A stretch of DNA of 47,368 nt from a bacterium (GTDB lineage: Bacteria; Cyanobacteriota; Vampirovibrionia; Obscuribacterales; Obscuribacteraceae). Position 1 is the first letter of the stretch; each line of letters begins with the position of its first letter. The notes under the pieces are model-generated. The model worked only from the letters and a program-made list of their open reading frames with translations, did not search any database and was not told where the DNA came from. The stretch is from positions 1 through 47,368 of the forward strand of contig WGMS01000035.1 in assembly GCA_016124935.1 (NCBI GenBank), read 5' to 3'. Positions 41,546 to 47,368 of this stretch are shown in pieces. The position numbers were made by a program, and so were the translations under genes.

Positions 41546-42973
41546 CTATTTGATTGCCTGCCCGGTCCGCGTAGCAATTCTCGATCTATGGCCGGGGGAG
41601 CCGGGGGAAGGTCCGAATTCCGAATCTGCAACCGGTTCGAAGCCCGATTCAGCTGCCTTCTCCAGGGCAAGATTAAACTCCGGGCTGCGTCCTGCCTTAT
41701 CCATACCCGGATAGACCGTGACATGGGGAAACGGAATCTCTATGCCTAGAGCATCGAAGCGCTTCTTCAGACGGCGCTTGAACTCGCGACCGACCCGCCA
41801 CTGCATTATCGGCCTGGTTTTGATACGCGCGCGGATAATGACGGCAGAGTCTGCAAACTCCTCAAGACCCATCACTTCCAGAGGTTCCAGTATGACCTCA
41901 GAATATTCTTCGTCGGCCCTCAGCTCCTCGTCCACCGCTTTCATCACCTCGATAACCTGGTCGACGTCTTCTTTGTAGGCGACACCGACATCCAAGAGAT
42001 AGCCTGAATACTCCTTGGTCATATTGGTGACCACGGTCACCTCGCCCGATGGGATGAAATGAACATTATGGGAGATATCACGCAGAATCACCATCCGCAA
42101 AGTGAGCTTCTCGACCACACCGCTCTTGTCTGCAATCTGGACGACATCACCGACCCGGATCTGGTCCTCCAGCAAAATGAAGAAGCCCGAGATCATATCC
42201 TTGACCAGATTCTGAGCACCAAAACCGATGGCCAGTCCAAGCACTCCGGCACCGGCCAATAGCGGCGCTAAATCTATACCCAGCACCTTCAAGGTATCGA
42301 GCACCACCGTAAATAGAATAAGCGCCCATATACAGTAGCGAAAGACCGATCCGAGGGTATCGGCTCTTTTCTTCAACTCGGTGCCATCTTTCTTTCGGGT
42401 GAGAATGCGGACAAAATAATCGGAAAGTAAATCCGAGAGCTTGACGAAAACGATGGCTAAAAACCATATAAAGATAAGATAGGTTCCTTTGTCTTCCACC
42501 CAGCCTTTGAGATCGTCAATGCGCTCATCCATGGTTTTCTGCCGGGGACGACTTTTCTTCACCGGCTTCTTTGCGCTGTCAGACGGCTTCTTCTCGACAG
42601 CTCTGTTCCGCTCACGATTAGACTCGGTCACAGATGCCGAATTCGAAGGGCCGACCGGAGCAGGCTCTAACGCATCGGAATCGGAATCGGAATCGGAATC
42701 GGCGTCGACAGCCTCTGTCGATGTCTCTGGCGCGGACTCTTTCTCTAAGGGCTCCGCCCTCTTTTCGATTTTGGATCTCTCTTCATCTTTCGCCGAAACT
42801 TCTTCCAGGGGGGCATACGGCTCCATCTCTTCGCCCCAGTCAGAATTGTCGACAACAGAAGGGCTATTGCTATGCCCTTGCTTATCCTGGGCTATAGAAG
42901 GGCTGCCCAGAATAAGAACCAGGCAGGAGAACAGAATCAGAGAAAAAGCATAAATGAGAGCGACTTTTGCCAT
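41546..42973 (-). CDS. MscS-family mechanosensitive ion channel
   Basis: The 475-residue protein has an N-terminal signal or anchor helix (LIYAFSLILFSCLVLILGS), then about 110 acidic, Ser-rich residues including a (DS)n tract, and a basic linker. Transmembrane helices lie at about 170-195 and 225-245. The pore helix is VLGLAIGFGAQNLVKDMISG, followed by the beta domain (RVGDVVQIADKSGVVEKLTLR) and the C-terminal alpha/beta vestibule (PFPHVTVYPG). These are the MscS hallmarks. It should be an inner-membrane channel opening on hypo-osmotic stress. The long acidic periplasmic segment is not part of small MscS and may contact the wall. It is convergent with the small gene at 41212 across a shared terminator. 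Confidence 0.92.
   Translation of the reverse strand: MAKVALIYAFSLILFSCLVLILGSPSIAQDKQGHSNSPSVVDNSDWGEEMEPYAPLEEVSAKDEERSKIEKRAEPLEKESAPETSTEAVDADSDSDSDSDALEPAPVGPSNSASVTESNRERNRAVEKKPSDSAKKPVKKSRPRQKTMDERIDDLKGWVEDKGTYLIFIWFLAIVFVKLSDLLSDYFVRILTRKKDGTELKKRADTLGSVFRYCIWALILFTVVLDTLKVLGIDLAPLLAGAGVLGLAIGFGAQNLVKDMISGFFILLEDQIRVGDVVQIADKSGVVEKLTLRMVILRDISHNVHFIPSGEVTVVTNMTKEYSGYLLDVGVAYKEDVDQVIEVMKAVDEELRADEEYSEVILEPLEVMGLEEFADSAVIIRARIKTRPIMQWRVGREFKRRLKKRFDALGIEIPFPHVTVYPGMDKAGRSPEFNLALEKAAESGFEPVADSEFGPSPGSPGHRSRIATRTGQAIK
42675..42704. repeat. Hexamer microsatellite in the MscS-type gene
   Basis: Four tandem copies of TCGGAA (42675-42698), followed by TCGGCG, encode the DSDSDSDSD tract in the acidic segment. 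Gain or loss of units would keep the frame and change spacer length. Confidence 0.8.
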
Positions 42974-43079
42974 GGGCTAAGACCTCGGACCACGGATACC
43001 GGATGTCAATCGATCCTAACGAATTTACCGGGGAAAGAAAGGTCAAAAGCTCGATTTTGAAGAGTCATGAAGGTAAAGT

Positions 43080-43649
43080 ATGATGGAGAACCATGTTAAG
43101 CTACCGCAAATGAAGAGCCAGACACCCGGCGGCAAAAGTAAAGGGATTAAACGCCATCCCTGCCTGAGACCCCTTTCGAGGGATCATCTGCTTGCCTTGA
43201 TAGGCGCTCAAAAGTTGATGAAAACAAGCAGGCAAGAGATTTCTATAGAAGAAGGTCTGAGCGCCTTCGCCAATATCTGGCAGAACGAGATAACCATACA
43301 TCTGGCGGACGAAGAGGCGATTCTGCCGGAGTTCATAAAAGAAGACTCGGATAAAGAGAGATTGCTCGGTGATCATAAGAGGCTGAGAGAATTCGCCGAA
43401 AAGCTAGCGGAAGAATACTCGGATGAAAGTTCAGTGCTTGCTCTGGCGGGTGAAGCCGGCGCCTTTCTGGATGCTCATGTCCGCTGGGAAGAGCGTGAGT
43501 TCTTTCCTCGCATAGAGCAAACGGCAAGCAAGGAAGAGATAGAGCGTCTGCTTGCTCTGACCGATGAGGTCGAGGCGAAACGCAGTCGTAATCGCAATTG
43601 CGATTCTCGTATTCGTTCTAAGAAGAAGAAGCAGCAGCAGCAGAACTAA
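43080..43649 (+). CDS. Hemerythrin-like HHE protein
   Basis: The 189-residue protein contains a hemerythrin-type four-helix bundle. The di-iron ligand pattern is visible as LSRDHLLAL, then EITIHLADEEAILP (H-x3-E), GDHKRLREF and DAHVRWEEREFFPRIE (H-x3-E). Single-domain bacterial hemerythrins bind O2, NO or act in iron and redox stress. A 40-residue basic N-terminal extension and a very basic, Gln-rich tail (RSRNRNCDSRIRSKKKKQ) flank the domain and are unusual. It starts with two ATG codons in tandem and is divergent from the MscS-type gene by 106 bp. Confidence 0.88.
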   Translation: MMENHVKLPQMKSQTPGGKSKGIKRHPCLRPLSRDHLLALIGAQKLMKTSRQEISIEEGLSAFANIWQNEITIHLADEEAILPEFIKEDSDKERLLGDHKRLREFAEKLAEEYSDESSVLALAGEAGAFLDAHVRWEEREFFPRIEQTASKEEIERLLALTDEVEAKRSRNRNCDSRIRSKKKKQQQQN

Positions 43650-43756
43650 GTCTATTTGAATATCTTCAATCTGTTCAAGTCAATCTTCACAGCCGGTGCC
43701 GGTCCTGCTTCTTTCGGGTCCCGACATTTTTTTGGTCAAAACCTACGCTAAGGTCT

Positions 43757-43770
43757 TTGACAAGTCAAAA
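43757..43770. promoter_or_regulatory. Palindrome upstream of the coiled-coil ORF
   Basis: TTTGAC-AA-GTCAAA is a perfect 14-bp palindrome some 40 bp before the TTG start at 43809, and a further GGTCAAAA half site lies about 20 bp upstream. It contains a TTGACA, but no -10 follows at the usual distance. Operator-like. Confidence 0.4.
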
Positions 43771-43808
43771 ATGGCGGTTTTCGCTACGCTAATATAGTTT
43801 TTGCCAGG

Positions 43809-44252
43809 TTGAGGTCCAACCTGAACAAAGCCGCTAATTCCTTGTCAGTGGCACGATTCACCTTGTTGTCACGAGAAAAATGGCTGGATTTGGAACGTAT
43901 CGTTGCCACACCTGAGGCCGGCCTGGCATCGGACTTTGTAAGGGCGATAGAGCTGACGGACAAAAGGGACCATCTGAAAGACAGCCGGGAAGACATGGAC
44001 AAGGCAGTAAAAGAGATGGACGAGAAGATATCGAGGGCGGAGCACTGGGAGCTGGATCAGATGATCGGCTTTGAGAATGAAGGCACCAAGGCAGAAGAGA
44101 AGATGAAAGAGACCAGGGAGAAGCTGGACAAGGGGCGGTCAGGAGTGAAAGAGGCAGAGAGTCAAAGAGCAGCGCAGGAGAGGAAGAGCCGAGAGAAGCA
44201 GGAGCGAGAGCAGAAGGACCGGGACAACTTCGAGCGTGGCGGGTGGTACTAG
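43809..44252 (+). CDS. Hypothetical charged coiled-coil protein
   Basis: The 147-codon frame starts at TTG, the first possible start after an in-frame TAG at 43797-ish, with a weak CCAGG upstream. The first 55 residues look globular (SLSVARFTLLSREKWLDLER, VATPEAGLASDFVRAIEL). From about 55 to 140 it is a highly charged coiled coil (LKDSREDMDKAVKEMDEKI; EEKMKETREKLDKG; QERKSREKQEREQKDRD), ending FERGGWY. No family is recognised. It could be a truncated remnant of a larger protein, since the start is poor. The next small frame begins 3 bp after its stop codon, which suggests coupling. Confidence 0.45.
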   Translation: MRSNLNKAANSLSVARFTLLSREKWLDLERIVATPEAGLASDFVRAIELTDKRDHLKDSREDMDKAVKEMDEKISRAEHWELDQMIGFENEGTKAEEKMKETREKLDKGRSGVKEAESQRAAQERKSREKQEREQKDRDNFERGGWY

Positions 44253-44254
44253 AT

Positions 44255-44389
44255 ATGGGACTAGTCCTTGCTGGATATCAGAAGGACTCAGCACCGCCAT
44301 TGGTCCCGTATGTGGTGATCGATTATGAAGGGCATGAACTTTTGAAAAGTAAACGGACATTGCGTTTTAAGGATTTGTTCGTTATTTGA
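44255..44389 (+). CDS. Small ORF coupled to the coiled-coil ORF
   Basis: ATG at 44255, 2 bp past the previous TAG, opens 44 codons: MGLVLAGYQKDSAPPLVPYV, then VIDYEGHELLKSKRTLRFKD and FVI. The composition looks protein-like and it is too short for usual gene finders. A GGTGG stretch some 8 nt upstream could act as a weak ribosome binding site. It may be an independent small protein or, with 43809-44252, part of a decayed larger gene. Confidence 0.33.
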   Translation: MGLVLAGYQKDSAPPLVPYVVIDYEGHELLKSKRTLRFKDLFVI

Positions 44390-44670
44390 ACTGATGCCGA
44401 ATTTTGCCTGATCTCGAGACCCTATCGCTGGTGGCGCTAACCCGGAAATTGAAGAAAGCCGGGGAGTTATGGAAATTACAGCCGGTTGGTTGGTATAGTC
44501 CTGGCGTTCTCATGTTTCCTTCCTATTACAGAGGCAAATCCAGCAAGCTTTCAAGCTTCAAAGATTGACAAGCAGGTTCCCGAAATTCGAATTGGTCGAA
44601 TTGGGTAGATATGGACTCTTGTTCCTGGAGGGATAGAGAACATTCATCAACATCTTAAAAGGTAAAACAT
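44390..44670. other. Intergenic stretch with a possible gene remnant
   Basis: No supported complete gene. One frame from about 44411 (TTG) to a TGA near 44568 reads MPDLETLSLVALTRKLKKAG and then WKLQPVGWYSPGVLMFPSYY, which looks protein-like but lacks a start signal. An AAGCTT-TC-AAGCTT palindrome is at about 44547-44560 and a TTGACA at 44565-44570 has no clear -10. The promoter of the peptidase gene should lie here. Confidence 0.35.
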
Positions 44671-45777
44671 ATGAAACGAGCAACATCCATGCTCGGAGCC
44701 CTGGCTTTGATGGCCGCTGGGTTCCTATTCGCTGCTCCGGCACACGCTGGATTTGGAACGAAAGTCGAGACTCATGGGGGAGTTACCTGTCGAACCTGGA
44801 TTGGTGGAAGCAATACTTATCCTATGGACGATGAGCAATATTGGGTCTGCTGGGCGACTCCTTTGAGTCAACGGGCAAACTCAATTGCAAATAAAGTTCA
44901 GTCTTTGGGTGCGACTGGAAACATCCGTGAATTTCTCAAGACTCAGAATGTTTACTACTATTACTTCATCGACCGCGATGACATGAATGCCTACATGTCA
45001 GCCAAATTCCCTTTGGAGCCAATGTTTCAAAGCTCAGCAGCTCGCTGCGGTAAAACTGGTTACAACAACCTCAATGGGCGCATCATCACGTCTATCTTTG
45101 ATTTGTGTACATATGACCACCTGAGCCCACCGAAGCAGTCTTCTAATTTGGACCTGCCAAAGATCACCTCTCATGAGTCAGGTCACGCTTTCGACTGGGC
45201 CTGGAGAAAAAGCAAAGGCGGTCTGCCTTCTGTGAAAGGTCCTTCTGAGAGCGATGCGTTTAAAACTCTTGGGAATTTCGATATGGTTAGGCTCGATCCA
45301 GCTAATTGGGTTAATAAGACCAAAGCTCAGAAAATCAACTATGTCTGCAATATGTTTCAGCAGTACCTTCCAAGCGAATTGGAGAGAGATCTGAATACAC
45401 CGAACGACAAGGTGTGCACCAACACAACTACAGTCAATCCGGCTTACACCACAGATGGTTCAACTCCGAAACTGCCTTCAGACATTGCTAAGCAGAGGGT
45501 TCCTTACTTCGTCACAACTGCTGGTGGACAGGGGTCTCCTCTCTATCAAGAGCTGTTTGCTGAATTGTTCTCGCGGCAATCTCAGGGTGGAGGAACTATG
45601 CTGGGTATGACCGATCAGGTCCTGTGGGCTGCAAACAGTCCATATAAAGCGTTTGCATGCACCCGGTGGGCTATTCGCATGTTCTGGTTTACGAATGAAC
45701 CGCCTCCGCTCTCTGGTCCAGATTCGTTGGGCCAGCATGACGGATGCATCAATAATCCGGGTTCTTGGATTCCATAA
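44671..45777 (+). CDS. Secreted zinc metallopeptidase-like protein (HExxH)
   Basis: The 368-residue protein has a clear Sec signal peptide (MKRATSMLGALALMAAGFLF, cleavage after APAHA at about 26). The zinc motif H168-E-S-G-H in ITSHESGHAFDWAW and a downstream glutamate in YQELFAELFSR (E294 or E298) match gluzincin-type peptidases of the anthrax-lethal-factor-like (ATLF) kind, where HExGH is followed by an ExxAE helix. About nine cysteines in the mature part suggest disulfides outside the cytoplasm. The gene is lower in GC than its neighbours and uses different codons, which hints at transfer. A strong terminator follows. Target unknown. Confidence 0.8.
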   Translation: MKRATSMLGALALMAAGFLFAAPAHAGFGTKVETHGGVTCRTWIGGSNTYPMDDEQYWVCWATPLSQRANSIANKVQSLGATGNIREFLKTQNVYYYYFIDRDDMNAYMSAKFPLEPMFQSSAARCGKTGYNNLNGRIITSIFDLCTYDHLSPPKQSSNLDLPKITSHESGHAFDWAWRKSKGGLPSVKGPSESDAFKTLGNFDMVRLDPANWVNKTKAQKINYVCNMFQQYLPSELERDLNTPNDKVCTNTTTVNPAYTTDGSTPKLPSDIAKQRVPYFVTTAGGQGSPLYQELFAELFSRQSQGGGTMLGMTDQVLWAANSPYKAFACTRWAIRMFWFTNEPPPLSGPDSLGQHDGCINNPGSWIP

Positions 45778-45807
45778 GCATATAGCGCCTTAGTTTCTTA
45801 GATTAGT

Positions 45808-45843
45808 ACTGGGCATTACTTTCTCGGAGTAGTGCCCAGTTTT
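45808..45843 (+). terminator. Strong terminator after the metallopeptidase gene
   Basis: A 13-bp stem (ACTGGGCATTACT with AGTAGTGCCCAGT, one G-T pair) and a 7-nt loop are followed by TTTT. It lies 31 bp past the stop at 45777. Confidence 0.85.
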
Positions 45844-45919
45844 CTGTCTAAATCGTATTCTTACGCTTGTAAGAAATTGGCATTGGTCTTTTACTGGTAA
45901 ATAATAGGAGGATTTTTAA

Positions 45920-46090
45920 ATGAAAATAAGCCTTACCATAATCGCTACTTTATTTGTTCTTGGTGTTTTGTATGCCTGCATTTCACCACTTGCTTCTGGT
46001 TCTGATGGAAGATTGTTTGACTCAAAAACAGCAACTCAATTGTCTAAGCTTTTAAGACAGGTTGGCATTGGCAATTTTGCAGATGATTGA
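45920..46090 (+). CDS. Small exported or membrane peptide, AT-rich
   Basis: This 56-codon ORF is too short for standard thresholds but has a perfect AGGAGG 9 nt before its ATG. The product MKISLTIIATLFVLGVLYAC, then ISPLASGSDGRLFD, has a signal-like hydrophobic N-terminus with a lipobox-like L-Y-A-C at position 20. The C-terminal half is polar (KTATQLSKLLRQVGIG). The DNA is distinctly AT-rich compared with the window, like recently acquired sequence. It lies 143 bp after the metallopeptidase gene, beyond a terminator, so it has its own promoter. An immunity or partner role is speculation. Confidence 0.62.
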   Translation: MKISLTIIATLFVLGVLYACISPLASGSDGRLFDSKTATQLSKLLRQVGIGNFADD

Positions 46091-46290
46091 TAAACCGGCC
46101 TCGCCTCCAAGAGAGTGCCCCAAAATTCTGGAATTGGACACTCGGAACTGTAAACGCTGAATTTTACAGGGCTTGCACTGCGACGTATAATATCTGCCAC
46201 CGCATCTGATTTCGACCTGTTTTTGGAGGGGTCGGAGGGGCACTGAACTGGGCAGCGATCCCGGTCTTTTTTTGCGCCGGTTAGTAATAA

Positions 46291-46325
46291 TGATAATGAT
46301 AATAGTGATAATCATGTGCTACAAT
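46291..46325 (+). promoter_or_regulatory. TGATAAT repeats and -10 box upstream of the KfrA-like gene
   Basis: Three direct copies of TGATAAT start at 46291, 46297 and 46306, the last extending into ATCAT symmetry. A TACAAT hexamer (46320-46325) lies right after, 31 nt before the ATG. KfrA-type proteins repress their own promoters through repeats, so these may be its operator. Inference. Confidence 0.5.
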
Positions 46326-46355
46326 CTCTCCCACCGACACGGAGACCCCGCCAAA

Positions 46356-46997
46356 ATGCCCAGAAGACCACAGCTCCACGAAGAAGAAATCCACGCCGCC
46401 GCCGACCAGCTCGCCGCCGAAGGCAAAGACGTCTCCGCTCTTGAACTTTTGAACGCTATTGGCGGTGGCAGCCTCACCACCATCTACAAGCATCTGGCTT
46501 CCTGGAAGAAATCCCAGCCGCCGTTCGAGAAAAGCAAATCTGCCGATATCCCCGACCAGGCTCTGAGTGCTTTTCATTCTGCCTGGCGTGTTGCCAGGCT
46601 AGAAGCCAATCAGGAAACCGAAGCTATCCGGCTCAAAGCCGCCGACGATGTGAAGGCAGCAGAGCGCCAATTAACAGATGCCATCTCCGCTATCTCCAGG
46701 TTGGAAAAAGAGAGCGAAGCTGACGCCAAAATAATAGAAGAGCTGAATGCAAGAATAGCCAAGACCGAATCCGCGCTCCAGAAATCCCAGAGTGAAGCCG
46801 CCGCTTCCAAAAGCTCCTGCGACCAGCTCAAAGAGCAAGTCAAAAGTCTGGAATCTCAAAGCAAAACAGACAAGAAAGAGCGAGACTCTGCCCTCAAGGA
46901 AGCCGCCAAGCTCCAAGGCCAAGTAGAAGCTCTCCAGGAGCAAAACGCTAAGCTCCTGGCCTCTCTCAAGACCAGACCGAAGTCGAAGAAAGCTTGA
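46356..46997 (+). CDS. KfrA-like DNA-binding coiled-coil protein
   Basis: The 213-residue protein has an N-terminal domain like the plasmid KfrA DNA-binding domain: IHAAADQLAAEGKDVSALEL, then IGGGSLTTIYKHLASWKK. The rest (about 75-205) is a long Ala/Glu/Lys-rich coiled coil (ARLEANQETEAIRLKAADD; SALQKSQSEAAASKSSCDQ; LQGQVEALQEQNAKLLASL). KfrA proteins bind operator repeats, autoregulate and form filaments; on plasmids they aid partition. The ATG at 46356 is chosen because the preceding open frame encodes AT-rich operator repeats and GGAG lies 11 nt upstream. In a chromosome it may be a nucleoid or transcription factor, or a trace of an integrated plasmid. Confidence 0.82.
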   Translation: MPRRPQLHEEEIHAAADQLAAEGKDVSALELLNAIGGGSLTTIYKHLASWKKSQPPFEKSKSADIPDQALSAFHSAWRVARLEANQETEAIRLKAADDVKAAERQLTDAISAISRLEKESEADAKIIEELNARIAKTESALQKSQSEAAASKSSCDQLKEQVKSLESQSKTDKKERDSALKEAAKLQGQVEALQEQNAKLLASLKTRPKSKKA

Positions 46998-47113
46998 CTT
47001 TACTATGCTTACATTGGCAGAAGGGGTTGGAGCCGACAGCTCTACCTGCCTCCACCTTCTTTCATTATTTCACAGTGGAGCCTGCATTTTGCCGTATCCT
47101 GAATTGCCCCAAG

Positions 47114-47156
47114 TGTCGCAAATAGCGTGCAAATTTTGTCGCATTTATCGTGCAAA
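47114..47156. repeat. Two 20-bp direct repeats upstream of the last gene
   Basis: TGTCGCA-N5-CGTGCAAA occurs at 47114-47133 and 47137-47156, start to start 23 bp, about two helical turns. The N5 differs (AATAG, TTTAT) while the flanks are identical. This is the pattern of regulator binding sites. The stretch 46998-47215 otherwise holds no supported gene. Confidence 0.65.
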
Positions 47157-47215
47157 GTTACTCTCAGGAAGTCTCTGTTTCAAGCGCAAATCCTCGAAAA
47201 GGGTATATATCACCC

Positions 47216-47368
47216 ATGTCTGACAAGGAGATCAACAAAGGACACGACCAGGCTGAACGATTCAACCGGAGCGACCGCACATCCGAAAACACCTCCAAAG
47301 ACTCCGTCATCTCCGGCGACCGGAAAGACCATCAAGCAATGCACAAGGAAGCCTCTAAAGCCGGTCAT
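47216..47368 (+). CDS. N-terminal part of a hydrophilic signal-less protein (3' end outside window)
   Basis: From an ATG at 47216 the frame is open for 51 codons to the right edge. The product starts MSDKEINKGHDQAERFNRSD and continues TSENTSKDSVISGDRKDHQA. It is very hydrophilic, with no signal peptide, like the N-termini of the proteins at 5635, 9759 and 33749. AAAGGG lies some 12-18 nt upstream. Function cannot be told from this part. Two 20-bp repeats sit 60-100 bp upstream. Confidence 0.55.
   Translation, partial: MSDKEINKGHDQAERFNRSDRTSENTSKDSVISGDRKDHQAMHKEASKAGH

Noticed and set aside
47005..47223. 72-codon frame after the KfrA-like gene
   Set aside because: It crosses the paired 20-bp repeats and the next gene start; Cys/Ser-rich translation and no ribosome binding site.

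Overview
The window reads as bacterial chromosome from a Gram-negative-type organism: it encodes a lipoprotein with a lipobox, TonB-type C-terminal domains, an MscS channel and a PBP4-like peptidase. The mix of short hydrophilic acidic proteins without signal peptides, LysM, WG-repeat and TPR proteins, a GTP-type PEP carboxykinase and a GlnRS made me think of Candidatus Melainabacteria/Vampirovibrionia (Obscuribacterales-like). That assignment is an inference from gene flavour; there is no rRNA or other phylogenetic marker here. I see no tRNA, rRNA, CRISPR array or prophage.

Layout. 1-2.9 kb is a mobile/accessory patch: the end of an unknown gene, a helix-turn-helix gene whose coding sequence is studded with GCGAAC palindromes, and a 1.7-kb IS6-family element (997-2693) that cuts that gene and carries a tyrosine recombinase beside its DDE transposase. 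2.9-9.2 kb holds topB, a possible ParB-like-domain protein, a MerR-like regulator and adk. 9.7-13.5 kb holds a large two-LysM protein with seventeen pentapeptide repeats and a cysteine-peptidase-like C-terminus, followed by a companion gene. 13.7-17.2 kb has citrate synthase, a decayed gene and a VWA protein. 17.3-23.3 kb holds envelope proteins: a Cys-rich/TonB-C protein, a TonB-C/TPR protein, a Tat-exported M3 peptidase and a TPR lipoprotein.

23.4-25.8 kb is the most unusual locus: four overlapping or abutting genes encoding a TusA-like sulfur carrier, a DsrE-like protein, a fusion of a second TusA-like domain to a MetE-type zinc methyltransferase domain, and a small four-cysteine protein. 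It looks like a dedicated sulfur-relay/methyl-transfer module.

25.9-35 kb contains an RDD/WG-repeat membrane protein, a PBP4-type carboxypeptidase with a clear promoter, an HxlR regulator divergent from a DinB-like gene with two palindromic operators between them, a universal stress protein, and an MFS transporter followed by two DUF2059 paralogues. 34.4-41.5 kb is central metabolism and translation: an SUI1/eIF1-like protein fused to a degenerate phosphatase-like domain downstream of PEP carboxykinase, a 2-oxoglutarate oxygenase, a cysteine/cystathionine beta-synthase and glutaminyl-tRNA synthetase. 41.5-47.4 kb has an MscS channel, a hemerythrin, small poorly conserved genes, a secreted HExxH metallopeptidase with an adjacent AT-rich small ORF, a KfrA-like DNA-binding protein and the start of a hydrophilic protein behind two 20-bp operator-like repeats.
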